64,000 bases of DNA from Mesorhabditis belari. Lineage: Eukaryota > Nematoda > Chromadorea > Rhabditida > Rhabditidae. Under the pieces are notes generated by a model. It ran no database searches. It saw only the letters and a program-made list of their open reading frames with translations, and was not told the origin of the DNA. Both the position numbers and the translations under genes were made by a program. Numbering within the stretch: position 1 is the first letter of the stretch; the number at the start of each line of letters is the position of its first letter. Shown here piece by piece: positions 24,501 to 35,800 of this stretch. Location of the stretch: the NCBI GenBank assembly GCA_958450365.1, contig CAUEEP010000921.1, forward strand, positions 620,001 to 684,000. Reading direction: 5' to 3'.

Positions 24501-25683
24501 AGTTAAGGCTGAGACAAGGAACAATACAAATGGAAATGAGTACAGGGTATGCATTGTTTTAAGCAACTTTCCTACTCTTTCACCAGTTCCAAGAAACAGT
24601 TTGGTTTGTTTGGTTACTGTTTGGTAAAGATTCGTTCACCCAGTTTTTCATAGTCACTCAGTCAGGTTATGAACTGAAAGTCAGCTCTATTAGTCCATCT
24701 ATTAGTCCAACCCAGTCAGCTGAACGGACTGGAATGGACTCTTTTATATGTCTGATTGAGCTGGAGGAATCAAAGATAAGCGATAAACAGGAAACTCCTC
24801 AACCGGTTTATCCCTTTGACAGTATTTATGAGGATCATGGGCATGATGGTCATGGGCCTGAGGGTATGGGCATGATGGTCATGGGCATGAGGGTATGGGC
24901 CTGAGAGTCATGGGCCTGAGGGTATGGGCCTGAGGGTATGGGCCTGAGGGTATGGGCTTGAGAGTATGGGCCTGAGAGTCATGGGCAGGAGCATCATGGG
25001 CCTGAGGGTATGGGCCTGAGGGTATGGGCCTGAGGGTATGGGCTTGAGAGTATGGGCCTGAGAGTCATGGGCAGGAGCATCATGGGCCTGAGGGTATGGG
25101 CCTGAGGGTATGGGCCTGAGGGTATGGGCCTGAGGGTATGGGCCTGAGGGGCATGGGCATGAGGGGCATGGGCATTAGGGTCTTGGACATGAGGGTCTTG
25201 CACATGAGGGTCATCTGGGTCATTTGAACAAATTTCTTGTTACTTTAAGCAGAAACAAGTTTGATTGAGTAGTAGTTTTCACAGTAAAAGACTCAGAGCT
25301 AAAAATAGCGTTCATAGGTTTTTCCTTTTTCAAAAGATTCCTAAAAATTAAAAGATTATTGTAGATTTGTTTACAAATTTGCATAGACTACAGTCTTGTA
25401 ATTGCTTAAATTAAACGCTTAACTAGAATTACTTATCCAGATTGTTCATAACTACGGGCACGGTGGGAATGGTTTCACCCTTGGATGGGGAAGTGCTGAA
25501 CACGCGGCAAGGCTCGCTCTAGGCTTCGACACTTCGCAATACGATGAGCTTTTGAATCGAGTTCACATTGTGAGTCCACTGATTGTAACCTGAAAATCCT
25601 GTGAGCTTTAGGACATGCCTAAGGACGTGCATAAGGAAAAGCCTAAGGAGATGAGCGATCAAGATCGAGCCATTGTGAAGTAA
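15558..25683 (+). CDS. ddo-3-like: D-aspartate oxidase, secreted type (DDO-3-like), 12 exons
   Basis: An FAD flavoenzyme that oxidatively deaminates D-Asp/D-Glu to the 2-oxo acid, NH3 and H2O2. Exons: 15558-15701, 15748-15833, 17266-17389, 17473-17552, 17603-17656, 19336-19417, 20725-20788, 20848-20959, 22446-22563, 24442-24546, 25441-25569, 25612-25683; all junctions keep frame, giving 389 residues. Residues 1-19 look like a signal peptide (FLFQSLIVCIQA). The dinucleotide fold follows as VAIIGEGVIG (GxGxxG, 26-31). Family motifs seen are MYPIRGLLLKTNASW, GLRPARVGGARV (catalytic-type Arg ~300) and IVHNYGHGGNGFTLGWG near the C-terminus. Human DDO is ~340 residues; the extra length is mainly the leader and the tail. 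The start was chosen at an ATG just after tttttag, a likely trans-splice site; an upstream in-frame ATG at 15450 is the alternative. Introns host a 1.3-kb palindrome, a Tc1 relic, MITEs and minisatellites. Family assignment is firm; secretion is inferred. Confidence 0.93.
15868..17157. mobile_element. 1.3-kb palindromic element in DDO intron 2
   Basis: Outer arms of ~390 bp (cagggttggcactaggcct ... aaaagctagggtcat at 15,868-16,272; the inverted copy at 16,783-17,157) flank a ~500-bp centre made of degenerate repeats around aagcttagttaagctttt. No transposase frame. The arms are nearly perfect apart from a small deletion, so insertion or gene conversion was recent. Confidence 0.88.
17690..18360 (+). 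pseudogene. Tc1-like transposase relic in DDO intron 5
   Basis: Plus-strand pieces in several frames: MIAKELKINRSTLF (HTH), then YQQDGFISKTQH/QDSAPAH (second catalytic Asp motif), then MAPDLPDLNPLDFS (a variant of the third motif, usually S-P-D-L-N-P-x-D). Stops and frameshifts separate the parts. The order and spacing fit a Tc1 transposase with its middle deleted. Confidence 0.65.
18452..18545 (+). other. tRNA-derived SINE-like sequence
   Basis: gtggctgactggttaagtg resembles an A box and gagggttcgaaccccac is a perfect B box. The middle ttatcttaatcgg has a loop that would read CTT. The acceptor stem does not pair. The 3' part (gacatggtcacccccttcgg) is not tRNA. A related sequence with the same aatcggaaggtcgag core lies at 49,408. 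Most likely a SINE. Confidence 0.5.
19508..20134. mobile_element. MITE family 2 with internal minisatellite expansion
   Basis: Ends: taaatactgtaaaagtaccc at the left, and gggacactattacagtattt then acggta at the right. Interior blocks (ctcgacactggtgtatg, aaaaatagctgaaattcagc, tgaaagtacgggc) match copies at 31,793-32,044 and 32,186-32,458. Between 19,540 and 19,945 a ~31-bp unit (tgacggtgcggagtgt followed by cacgtagtctagctt), single-copy in the sister elements, is tandemly repeated about 13 times. Confidence 0.88.
20180..20640. mobile_element. Palindromic MITE in DDO intron 6
   Basis: The left arm (aacttgtaacaaaaaaatctg ... ccatgcaaagttgt) and right arm (ataactttgcatgg ... tttttttgttacaaatct) are imperfect reverse complements of ~190 bp. 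A fragment of the same family lies at 36,045-36,160. Confidence 0.75.
20985..22341. mobile_element. Non-autonomous mariner family A, nested copies with 12-bp expansion
   Basis: Family A ends are attgggttggtgaattgaaa and its reverse complement, flanked by TA. One left end at 20,985 is followed by ~10 copies of a 12-bp unit (tttgaactggac, 21,017-21,140); a second left end at about 21,808 leads to the right end at 22,320-22,341. Other family A copies are at 35,768, 36,164 and 52,742. The internal segment with tcaaaagaaacccattttgg occurs in both orientations, so the elements fold back. Confidence 0.8.
21418..21780 (-). pseudogene. Mariner transposase C-terminal relic
   Basis: Minus-strand frames overlap to give AHSPYSPDRGPFDYYLFRTM and then ELAGEHFDSEEAVKNWI, the third catalytic motif (canonical YSPDLAPSDYHLF) and C-terminus of a DD34D mariner. 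The expected SPDLAPSD is changed to SPDRGPFD and the frame shifts within it, so the copy is dead. Confidence 0.8.
22800..23190. repeat. Inverted repeat built from (CAAAAC)n and (GTTTTG)n
   Basis: ttggattagacttcgg followed by an aaaccaaaacc array (22,840-22,950) is mirrored by a ggttttggtttt array (23,045-23,150) followed by ccgaagtctaatttgga. Simple repeats inside MITE arms in DDO intron 9. Confidence 0.8.
23570..23980. repeat. 20-bp minisatellite (gaaaactaggctctaggcwc)
   Basis: About 20 copies; a block at 23,790-23,930 contains truncated and shifted units. In DDO intron 9. Confidence 0.93.
24830..25223. repeat. 14-bp minisatellite (gggcctgagggtat)
   Basis: About 28 copies with gggcatgagggt and gggcaggagcatcat variants; a ~95-bp higher-order block is duplicated (24,945 and 25,030). 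In DDO intron 10. The proline/alanine/histidine-rich minus-strand frame over it is not a gene. Confidence 0.93.
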
Positions 25684-25698
25684 TGATTCTGTTTGCTC

Positions 25699-25704
25699 AA
25701 TAAA
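25699..25704 (+). terminator. Polyadenylation signal AATAAA of the D-aspartate oxidase gene
   Basis: AATAAA lies 16 bases after the stop codon; another aataaa follows at about 25,725. No cleavage site can be seen directly. Confidence 0.6.
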
Positions 25705-25845
25705 TATTTATTGAAACCTATTAAAATAAAGAGGATTAAATTTCTAAAACTAATCAAAGTTACCAGAGTTCAAATGGCCAGCAAAACTTTAGAAAATGAT
25801 TAACCAACGCTGAAATGAAAATTTTCAAAACAAGCAAAAGAACTA

Positions 25846-25916
25846 GGTTCCACCGAGATTCGAACTCGGGTCGCAGGATTCAAAGTCCTGAGTGCTAACC
25901 GCTACACCATGGAACC
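25846..25916 (-). tRNA. tRNA-Gln (TTG)
   Basis: Identical 71-base tRNA-Gln, anticodon TTG. Flanked on the 5' side by the same ~130-bp block as the other copies (ccttcaaa...cctggaatttg in tRNA orientation) and downstream by cttttgcttgttttg. Lies in the gap after the D-aspartate oxidase gene. Confidence 0.93.
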
Positions 25917-26740
25917 ACGTTTAGAGAGGGCTTTTTAAAGTGTTTTGAAGGTTTGGAGGCTTTCCGTGGCCCTTCGGAAATGCTACAAATTTCAGGAAGG
26001 ATTCAAAATCTAAACAAAAAGAGAAATTAATGGTTTTTAAAATTTGAAGCATTCTGCTGTGTCAAAAATCTTTCAAACTTTCCATCACAGTAATTGGAGA
26101 TTCAATTGGAGATTCAAATGCAAACTAGTCACTAATATCTATCTTAATATACCTGTCGTGACGATCTCGTGATCGAGATCACCACGGATGGAAATGGTTA
26201 GACAGACACCTTTGTGGGCGAACGCCTATTGTGCGAGATTTAATATGCGTTCAAAACAATCCGTTCAAAACAATGAAAATGAAAAACAATGAAATACTAA
26301 AAAACTTTTGCGACTACGCGACTGTATGAGCGGGACACTATTACAGTATTTGCGGTACGATGATTGCGGGGAAGATGTCCGTGCTTTGACAGCTTTCGTA
26401 TGTTTTATTTCGCCGCCAGCAAAAGTTTTAAAAGCATCCTTAAAGTAAACGGTTAACAAATGAGGAAAGAATTCACCTTGTATGTCTTCGGGAGGAGTCA
26501 CTTTAACCTACTCTTCATTAAAACATTCTCTTCCAGCTTCTAGAGTAAGTAAATAAACTTGCAAAGCTACTTGAAGGCCTTTAGAATATTTTAAACACAT
26601 TTTATGGGTAATTGCACTCTTCCACATCGATCTTTTGATTGGAAGGATCTCAATCAAAAAAATCCAGTTATTTTACAACTAGAATTTCTAAAGTATTTTA
26701 AAAGAAAAAAATATATATTTTAAATACATGTTTTTAGGAG

Positions 26741-27186
26741 AAATTTTGGGGGTGGGACAAATGCGACCTTTTTTTTGCGCACCTGGACATTTGCGCACCT
26801 TTTTTTTGCTGGAAAAGGCCTTAGGCAAGGCCGTAGAGCTTCGAGAATATTTCGAAAATATTTCCATATAAGGGAATCGTATGTGTAGATTCCGAATTTC
26901 GACAAATCAGACCTCGCTGACACGTCAACTTTGGGCTAAAAGGCAAAAACTGCGGAAAAGCGTTAAGTTGCGTAGTTTTTGCCTTTTAGCCCAAAGTTGA
27001 CGTGTCAGCGAGGTCTGATTTGTCGAAATTCGGAATCTACGCATACGATTCCCTTATATGAAAATATTTTCGAAATATTCTCGAAGCTCTACGGCCTTGC
27101 CTAAGGCCTTTTCCAGCAAAAAAAAAGGTGCGCAAATGTCCAGGTGCGCAAAAAAAAGGTCGCATTTGTCCCACCCCCGAAATTTT
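26741..27186. mobile_element. 446-bp near-perfect palindrome
   Basis: The arms of ~215 bp (gaaattttgggggtggg ... aggcaaaaactgcg) are almost perfect inverted copies around a centre near 26,965 (gaaaagcgttaag). A foldback MITE with no coding capacity, in the gap between the DDO and MSP genes. A partial MITE family 2 right end lies beside it at 26,266-26,355. Confidence 0.9.
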
Positions 27187-27474
27187 GCAAAAAATACTTT
27201 TGAATGGCAATGGGGCATTACTTTTGTGAACCACTGTACATATTGCTCTCAAAAAATAGAAACGGATTCTTTCTGGCACATCATTTGTTATATGTATGCG
27301 AATAAACCCTTTCTAGCTCACTGAATTCTCCATTTTTCTCTCAAAAAATTTGTCTTTAAGACGAAATTTGCATGCAAGTTGTGTCTTTTGTCTTTTTTTC
27401 TTCCCATTCCTTTTCATTTTATACTTTTCAATTCACACACTTGTCTTCATTATTCACATTTTCCACTTGTCAGA

Positions 27475-29771
27475 ATGCAGCCCTCTTTCACGTCTTCCAG
27501 GTTCGTTTTTAGTTTTCAAATTGAGCTTTAGAGTTGAAAATAACGATTTTTCCAGTTTGATTCTATTTTAACTTACATGTGTTCTTTGCTTATTTTATTA
27601 CTTTTCTTTTAGTATCAACGTTCAAATGAAAGATGAATTGAGCTTGACGAGTTCTACGAGCAGGAAAGGAGGTAGATTCTTTGAGATATCAATTATTTTG
27701 GATAGATTTGGACATTTTTCTTCAAAAGCCTCAAAAGAACTTTTACATGTGTTTGTTTTATTACTTAAAAAACAATTAAACTTGATTTGTGACGATAATA
27801 ACATAATAAAAGCTTGTTTTTAAATTTGTGTTTGCTAATGAATCTTCTTTTTCTAGATAGTAGTATGGTAAACCATTCGTTGGTCGAAAAATTATGTATA
27901 TATTTAAAGTTTACATTTTAGGTCTTTCTCCAAAATGCTCGCAGCAAATGCCACCCGAACACAAAAAGGCGACAACACTCAAATTCACGACTCTCGACGA
28001 TCAACGAAGAGCGGCTCGGGTGCAACTTGTGCTTTGTAACGCCTACGAGAGACCCGTCTTCTTCACACTCAAATGCAGCTCGACTAGTATTTCGGTTAGT
28101 GTTTACTTTTGGATTTTGATAGGCAAAGAATGTTTCAGTAAGGCTGTAGAAGACTTGTCACCGTAAATACTCTAATAGAAGCTCCCCTATAGAAGCGTTG
28201 CATAGTCTAAGTTTACTCTCAAACAAACGTTCATATCTCGACATCAGTACGTTTGTTTCTACACATTTAGGTATCAAATTAAAGTAGAGAGAATGAGTGA
28301 TCTTTTGAGATATTACGCATATTTTTAGCATTAACCAGCGCTTAGAATAAAATGATTGAAAAATGATGAAAAATCGTCTTTTTTTGCCAGTTTTCAATCA
28401 TTTTATTCTAAGCGCTGGTTAATGCTAAAAATATGTGTAATATCTCAAAAAATCACTCATTCTCTCTACTTTAATTTGACACCTAAACGTGTAGAAACAA
28501 ACGTACCACTGTCGAGATATGAGCGTTTGTTTGAGAGTAAACTTAGACTATGCAACGCTTCTATAGGGGGCTTCTATTAGCGTATTTACGGTACTTATAA
28601 ACTAAATTATAAATTAGTTTAGCTAGTTCAAATAATGCAGCTTTGATAAGGTCAAAATAAGCCTTTTTTTGGCTAATCTTTAAGTTTTCTAAGAGTTGCG
28701 CTTAAGAAAAATCGACTGTACTTCAACTTGCCTCGATTAAAAGTTAATGAGCTTAATTTGTTAAATTTTTAGCTTAATATGATTATTTATGGTAAGTGTT
28801 TCGCTTTATCTTTTACTACCATACATACTGTTTCCTTTTTAGGCAACACCAGCCGGATCAGGAAATATTGCGGCGAAAAGTCAGGCTCGCCTCTTTCTCA
28901 CTTGGCAGTTGCCCTCTTATTCGAGCAATTGGAACGAGATCTCATCGGCAAAAATTCTTCTAATTACAAATGTTTGTTTTGCTTTTACATTGTTTTTAAA
29001 ACTATTTCTATAAAACCATTTGGATAACAACTTTGACAAATTGTTTTTTTCAGTTCCGAGATCAGAGTGGCTCCGATGGGCAATCGCCACTCGAGGATCG
29101 TTGTTCGACGCGTTTGACGGTGGTTTTTATTATTAATTGCTAGAATAGCATGGTAGTCTTAATTTACATAAACGTTGTTATTTAGTGTTTTGTGAATGAG
29201 GACGTTGTGTGCAATGGAAGCAATCCACCCACCAAGCAGCTCATCCTCGACGCGCTTGCCAAGCAAAACGAGTCCAGACACGGCATCGCATCCAGCAGCG
29301 AGTCAGTTTTTAAAGTTTTACACTGACAAAGTTTTGTTTTTCAGTTTTGTTAAAGTTAAAGTTTTGCACTGTAAGAAATTGACCTAGAAGTGCAGTTTTA
29401 ATTCTGCTTTTTAGTTCCGAGCGTTGGCAGACGATTGATGTGCGCGAAGTCGTGAACGCGATCTCCGATTTCTACTTCCAATTGTCCCCAGGATTGAGAG
29501 TGGGTTTTGTAAAACTATGGCAATAAGCAGCTTTAAAATATTAGCTCTCAGGATTGGTAGATAGCTGATAACTAAGCTATTTCTAAGATCAGATAACGGT
29601 TACGGTCAAGCGTTTATTTATAGTACTTCTTGGCATTTGCTTTTGTAATGTATTCTTTAGGCAGTGGTGATCGCCATACTCGTCTTCATAACTTATTCGA
29701 TTCTTGGGAAAGCCAGCGCACAAGGAGAGAACAACGAAATGAGCCAAAGCCAAAGCCAAATGATCATATGA
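27475..29771 (+). CDS. Tail-anchored MSP-domain protein, 8 exons
   Basis: Exons: 27475-27500, 27613-27671, 27922-28094, 28843-28971, 29054-29119, 29186-29301, 29415-29499, 29661-29771. Phases agree, giving 254 residues. A Ser-rich leader is followed by an MSP/VAP-like beta-sandwich: FTTLDDQRRAARVQLVLCNA, then RPVFFTLKCSSTSISATPAG and QARLFLTWQLP, matching MSP strands and the ...I.P..G.I... turn. The C-terminus has one hydrophobic segment (AVVIAILVFITYSIL, ~219-233) and a short polar tail, so it is likely anchored in the ER or another inner membrane with the MSP domain in the cytosol. VAP proteins share this layout, but the usual VAP signature and coiled coil are not evident. The start is an ATG two bases after ttgtcag, a plausible trans-splice acceptor. 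Intron 3 holds a 434-bp palindrome. The stop is 76 bp from the convergent GBA2 stop. The biochemical role is not shown by sequence. Confidence 0.72.
28160..28593. mobile_element. 434-bp palindromic MITE family 3 in an MSP-gene intron
   Basis: Ends accgtaaatactctaatag and cttctattagcgtatttacgg with arms of ~200 bp, centre near 28,380. A half copy lies at 32,728-32,925 and its end sequence (accgtaaatactgtaattg then aagccccctttaatagaag) at 60,242-60,289. Confidence 0.92.
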
Positions 29772-29799
29772 ATTGAAATTGAAAACTTTTTGAGGAAAT

Positions 29800-29805
29800 A
29801 ATAAA
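29800..29805 (+). terminator. Polyadenylation signal AATAAA of the MSP gene
   Basis: AATAAA 28 bases after the stop codon, within the 76-bp gap shared with the convergent GBA2 gene, so the two 3' UTRs probably overlap. Confidence 0.6.
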
Positions 29806-29847
29806 CTCATTGCATTTTGTTCTTTGATTAAATTGTAAATCGATAAT

Positions 29848-32800
29848 TTATTCGTCTTTATTTATATTCATTTTAATTTTCAACGCACTTGGTGTGGCCC
29901 AAATGGAAAGTGGCCTTAAATAGCCAATCGCTCGATAGTAGTTCTTCGGGAAAATTGCTTCTGGGGTCTAAAATAAGATGTAGAGATGAATTTTGTGAGA
30001 AAAGCACGATTTAGAAAACAAGACTGATCTTTTCGGAATTTTTTTTGACTGGCTAGGAGTCTGGCTGATATTTTTGAGACGCTTTTGATTACAGTACTCT
30101 AAGTACAGTTTTCTACTTAGAGAAAACTTGACCCAGATCTTCTACTTAGAGAAAACTTGACCCAGATCTTCTACAAGGTACAGAACACTTTCGCTTACAA
30201 AAAGTTCTTGGCTGCTCAGCTTTACCCACCTGATATTGCAATCCGAACCGCTCGTAGCAACTATGAAAGATTCCGCTCGCGAACTCGAGTCCTTTCACAA
30301 TGTCGCTTTTAAGGAAATGAAATGTGGCGAGAGCATAAGCGATCCCTGACCAAATCTCTTCGCTTTGAATGCTTCCCAAATCGATTTGGCCGTTCGTTCT
30401 GGAACCACATTACCGTACCTGTGCCTTTGTTTGACTTTTGCTACCGTAACCATAAGTTGAACTAGTCCACTATATTACTGTAGGGTTACGGTAGCAAAAG
30501 TTAAACAAAATAGCGTCAAAGGTTACGGTAATATGTAAAATGTTTTAGGAATAGGAATATGGTAATTGTTTTAACAGGAATATGGTATTTTGTTTCAAAA
30601 TTCTTATAAACGAATTTCCCGTACCTGATTCCATTGATCGGTCCCAGTTCTCCATCGAAAACCGATTTCAGATTTTTTTCGTAAATCGTTTTCAATGCTT
30701 CGTCGATCATTTTCCCACCATTTTCACCCAAAACGTCTCCACAAATTTCCCCGTCAATCAACGAAAGAAACCAAAAGCCGCACAATTGATCGCTCATCAC
30801 AAGTGAGCGATTATCGGGATTTTCATCGAAAGCAAAATAGCTAAAAGTCAGTGTTAACGAAATTGTGCCTTTCTTGGTTAAAGTGCTTGAGAAAAAGCGA
30901 CAGTAATCCGGTTTTAAAGCCCCTACCGTATTCTGTCCTCATCGCTACCATACTCACTATTCCCCTATTTTGTACTCATTACTACCGTTCTTATTTTAAA
31001 TTCAAAGCAAATCGTATTCAAATCAAAACGTATTCAAATTTACTGCTCGGTGAGTCAACCGTTTGAAAATTTAAACTCTAAATAAGCCATTTGTGATTAG
31101 GTTTAACAGCCGTATGAAGTACGGTAGCTTATTAAATAACGGGACTAGCTTTTAGACCAGGCTAGGTAGCTTTTAGACCAGGCTAGGTAGCTTTTAGACC
31201 AGGCCAATAAATGCTTCTTTCACCTTCCCGTCCACAATTTTCCCACAAGTGCCGTACGAGCTTTTTGCAGCAAATCGGTGAATCTTTTCCGATCGTCATC
31301 TTTCTCGAGTTGTTCGGCCATTCGACGAACACATTCCACGGCTGTCACCCAAAGACTTCCACAATAGGCACTGAAATTGGAGAAGCTTTTTGTAGCTATT
31401 GTAACTTTTTGTAGAGCTTACCTAGTGCCATTCATCGACCAAATATCGTATGTCTGATCGGGTGTGCCGTTGTTCTCGATGATTCCGTCTTTATCCTAAA
31501 CACAGCTTATCCTAACACCTATTTATCTACCGTATCCCATTCCATCAAGCCTCTTTCGATGATCTCCACTGATCGATCGTAGAAAAACTCGAGGAATTGT
31601 TTTGACTGAAAAATGGGGAGACTTTAAGAATAAATTCATAGAAATCAACCTTTTCTTTATCGAAACGCTTCTCGACGATTCCGTGAAAGTCTCGATAAGA
31701 AAGCAAAATGTACTTGAGATTGAGATCTTTCCACTCATTCGTATCGTGCAGAGAATAGGCGTTTACCTCTAGCCACGGTTCTCCTTCTGAAAATTAATAC
31801 TGTAATAGCACCCCAGCCCCATAATGACGGTGCGGAGCGTTGCGTAGTCTAGCTTTGAACTAGTTTTTCTCGACACTGGTTTATGCTACAAAGCTCGCTT
31901 AGGTATCAAAAAATAGCTGAAATTCAGGGCTTTCTTTGATACCAAAAACACATTTTTTGAAAGTACGGGCGCTTTGAAAAACAATGAAATACTAAAAAAA
32001 CTACGCGACTGTACGAGCGGGACACTATTGCAGTATTTAAGCTACGATGATTGCGGGGAAGATGTCCGTGCTTTGACAGCTTTCGTATGTTTATCCTAGA
32101 ACTAACTATAAGCCTAAATAAACATTCAAAGTTGTATAATACCACATTAGCAAAATACTTACGATGATTGTGCAGGCAGAATACTTACCGTAAATACTGT
32201 AATAGTACCCCAGCCCCATAATGACGGTGCGGAGCGTTGCGTAGTCTAGCTTTGAATGAGTTTTTCTCGACACTGGTTTATGATATGATGCTCGTTTAGA
32301 TATCAAAAAATAGCTGAAATTCAGGGCTATTTTTTGATACCAAAAACACATTTTTTGAAAGTACGGGCGCTTTGAAAAACAATGAAATACTAAAAAAACT
32401 TTTGCGACTACGCGACTGTACGATGGGGGGTTGGGGTACTATTACAGTATTTACGGTAGGTATTCTGGATCTTTATCTTAAAAATTGTTCTGGATCGTTT
32501 TACCCACTTGGATTCCCGACATCGTGCGGGATCCGCCCTGTTTTCTTCTGTACCATCGCCTCTCCACCCTGCAGCGCCTGCGTCGATGTGAGGTTGATCG
32601 CTCGGAATTGATCAGCTAAATGAGCCTCTTAGAGATAAGAATCGATTAGGGGCAAGAAAATTGCATAGATTTGAATTGGAATCTCTTAAAAACGAATCCG
32701 ACGAATAAAAACGATTTTTCTTTCAGACGATTTTCCATCATTTTTCAATCATTTTATTCTAAGCGCTGGTTAATGCTAAAACTACATTTTATATCTCAAA

Positions 32801-35800
32801 AGATCACCCATTCTCTCTACTTTAATTTGATACCTAAATGTGTAGAAACAGACGTACTGATGTCGAGATATGAGCGTTTGTTTGAGAGCAAACTTAGACT
32901 ACGCGACGCTCCTATACTCGACGCTACGGCGTTACTATTTCAGGTATAAAAAGTAGATTACGATAGGTTTTGATGGTTTTATAAACTGCCCTCATTTTCA
33001 GTTCATTGTCACTCACAAAAATCCAGTTGAATGCCCAGCTCAAGTTGGGGCCACAATTCGAAAAGAGCCCAACTCGCGTAGAAGTGCACATCGTACGTGT
33101 TCACCATCAGGTACTCCCAGGCTGAAATTTTATCTACTATATATAATTGAGAGCTGTCTATCTGTCCGTCCGTCCGTCCGTGCACACGAAAATTTTTCGA
33201 GGCGTGAAGGAGCAGGTGTGGCCGAGGGGATAGCGCGCTGGTCTCCAGATCCGGGGCTCGTGGGCTCGGAGATCGAGATCGGATCCAGAGCGCGGGTTAT
33301 TGTTTTACTTTTTTTGTTATTCTATGAAAGAATTCTATGTTATTCTTTGCCTGTCTTTGAATTGTCTTTGAATTATATAATTATGAAATGCTCGTCTGTC
33401 AAAAAAGCAGGGAATCTATTTTTCGGGATGGAAATTGACACAGGGGTTTTCGACTATGCTGATGCCTAATCTAAAGTCAGATTCGAGTCAGACTGCCAGT
33501 TGGCAGTTGGCAAACGGGTCTATGTGCGAGTTAGTAAACCAAACGAAATGGCGCGTAGTCGCTACTCCAGGGTTCGGTCCCAGTTGACCAATTTCGATCT
33601 GTGCTATATTTTTGGATAGGACAATTTATATATGGAGAATTTCTCCATGCGGCCGCGTAGCGCAAGCCCAGCGCGATTTATAATAAAGATCAAGCTCATT
33701 TTCAGCGAAAAGCTGAAACTGGCAACTTCTTTTCCTTAATATTAGATCAAACGTTCGTTTTTAGGAATGAGGCACAGAAACTAGGGATTTGACTTGAATC
33801 CCGGACGAATAAGGGTGAATTTTATCTAATTTCAAGCTAACCTAGGGCCTCAAGCTAACCTAGGGCTTCAAGCTAAACTAGTTTCAAGCTAAACTAGGGT
33901 TTCAAGCTAAACTAGAGCTTCAAGCTAACCTAGGGCTTCAAGCTAAACTAGAGCTTCCAGCCACCTAGGGCTTCAAGCTAAACTAGGGCTTCAAGCTAAC
34001 CTAGGGTTTTAAGCTAAACTAGAGCTTCAAGCTAAACTAGGGCTTCAAGCTAAACTAGAGCTTCCAGCCACCTAGGGCTTCAAGCTAAACTAGGGCTTCA
34101 AGCTAAACTAGAGCTTCCAGCCACCTAGGGCTTCAAGCTAAACTAGGGCTTCAAGCTAAACTAGAGCTTCCAGCCACCTAGGGCTTCAAGCTAAACTAGG
34201 GCTTCAAGCTAACCTAGGGCTTCAAACCAACCTAGCTAACCTAGTGAAGAAATAGAAATAGAAAATAAAAACAAAATCAAATCACTTACATTCCACGTAT
34301 CCGAAACGGCCAAACTCTTTGTAGTGATCGGCGGTGAAATCGCTCATTCCCGGCTCGTCTTTACGCCAATTCTCATCGAATTCGAACCTTAATTCACGAT
34401 TTTCTCGAAATTATCTAATTTTCTCAATATTGAACAAGAGCAAGAACAAAAATCATATCTAGACTTTTACCACAAAGTTGAGCCGTCCGAAATGAAGTAC
34501 AATTCATTGAGGAGACACGATTTGAACCTAAATTTCCCCTATTCTCTTCAAATTTCGAAGTCCTGAATTTAAAGTGAAATTTTTGAAACGAAACAAACCA
34601 ATCCGGTAACAAAAGTGAGTGTAAAATCGGTTTTTGAAATCTCTCGATCTCTTCCTTCCAAAGATCCACGTTTTTCAGCGCGAATTTCCCAATTTCAAAG
34701 CCAGCATCGAGCGAGGTGGAAAAGAAACGAATGTAGCGTCTAAAAAACAAATTTGTCAAGCTTTAAAAAACAATTTTCTTTAATATTATGTAAACCTTCG
34801 TACTCACCTCCGAAATTGCCTCTCGCCTGCGAATTTCACGATCGGCATGTGCCAGACGAGAGCGAAACGAGCGTCAGTGCTCGATTTTGAGCGACTCTCG
34901 AATCGTTGACTCAACGCCACTCCGATTTCTTGTGACTCAGCTTTCAGTGCATCTAAATACTTCTAAATAAATATATTAGAATGTCGGCTTTTGAATGCGA
35001 ATTTTTCGCAAAAAGCTTGTTTTTTGGGATTTTTCGGGGGACCCAAATACTTTTGGTTCCTATTTGGTTCCTGTTTAGTCCCTATTTGTTTCCTGTTTAG
35101 TTCCTATTTGTTTTCTATTTGGTTCCTGTTTAGGTCTTATTTGTTTCATCCAAAGATCATCCATATTTCATCCAATCCAAAGACAAGTAGTCAGAATCGT
35201 CAGAGTAAACCTGGCTAGGTTCTGTTTTGCCATTCTTTAGATTTCGATCAATCTTTCACCAGACTCGATAAGCTTAACGAGTCCACGAAAATTTTTATCC
35301 AAAATGATTTTTTTTTTTATCGAAATCCAAAGAATGGCAAAACAGAACCTAGCCATGTTTAGTATCAAAATGAGGCCTAAAATAAGGGCTTGCGGGGGAA
35401 CTGGGTGTCATGCTCGACGGAGCTTTGGGTAGTAAAAAAAATCGAAGAGCGAGGCAGACTGTCCGAAAATTTTGCCCGGACTCGTTAAGCAGGTCGAGTC
35501 TGTAGTAAAAACTACAGAATAATAAAATTTTAGAGCTTAAGACTGCTTGGCAATCGCCAGGGTTAGCAAAAGAGCCAAATTTTTAGACCAAGCCAAGCCA
35601 GAGCCAAAGGCTTTGGTATGGTTTGCCTTTTTTCTAACTACCATTTTTCAATCTGTGCTTCAAACTCGTCCACAAATCGTCTCCATCACCGTTCGGATTG
35701 AAGAAATTCGCGGATGTCTCGTGTGCTTTGTCCTAAATTTTGTTGATACATTGTAAGAAAATTAGTTCTATTGGGTTGGTGAATTGAAAACTGCCGGTTA

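Noticed and set aside
24994..25203. Pro/Ala/His-rich minus-strand frame (HAPQAHTLRPIPSGPY-type)
   Set aside because: Lies wholly in the 14-bp minisatellite within a D-aspartate oxidase intron.
27037..27324. Open frames across the 26,741-27,186 palindrome on both strands
   Set aside because: Mirror images of each other made by the inverted arms; no homologous protein features.
27857..27862. A 6-nt micro-exon in the MSP gene (atagta between ttctag and gtatgg)
   Set aside because: Both splice sites look good, but exon 27613-27671 joins 27922 in phase without it, so it is not needed.
33205..33280. Functional tRNA with CCA anticodon
   Set aside because: No closing acceptor stem and no nearby B box; more likely SINE-derived.
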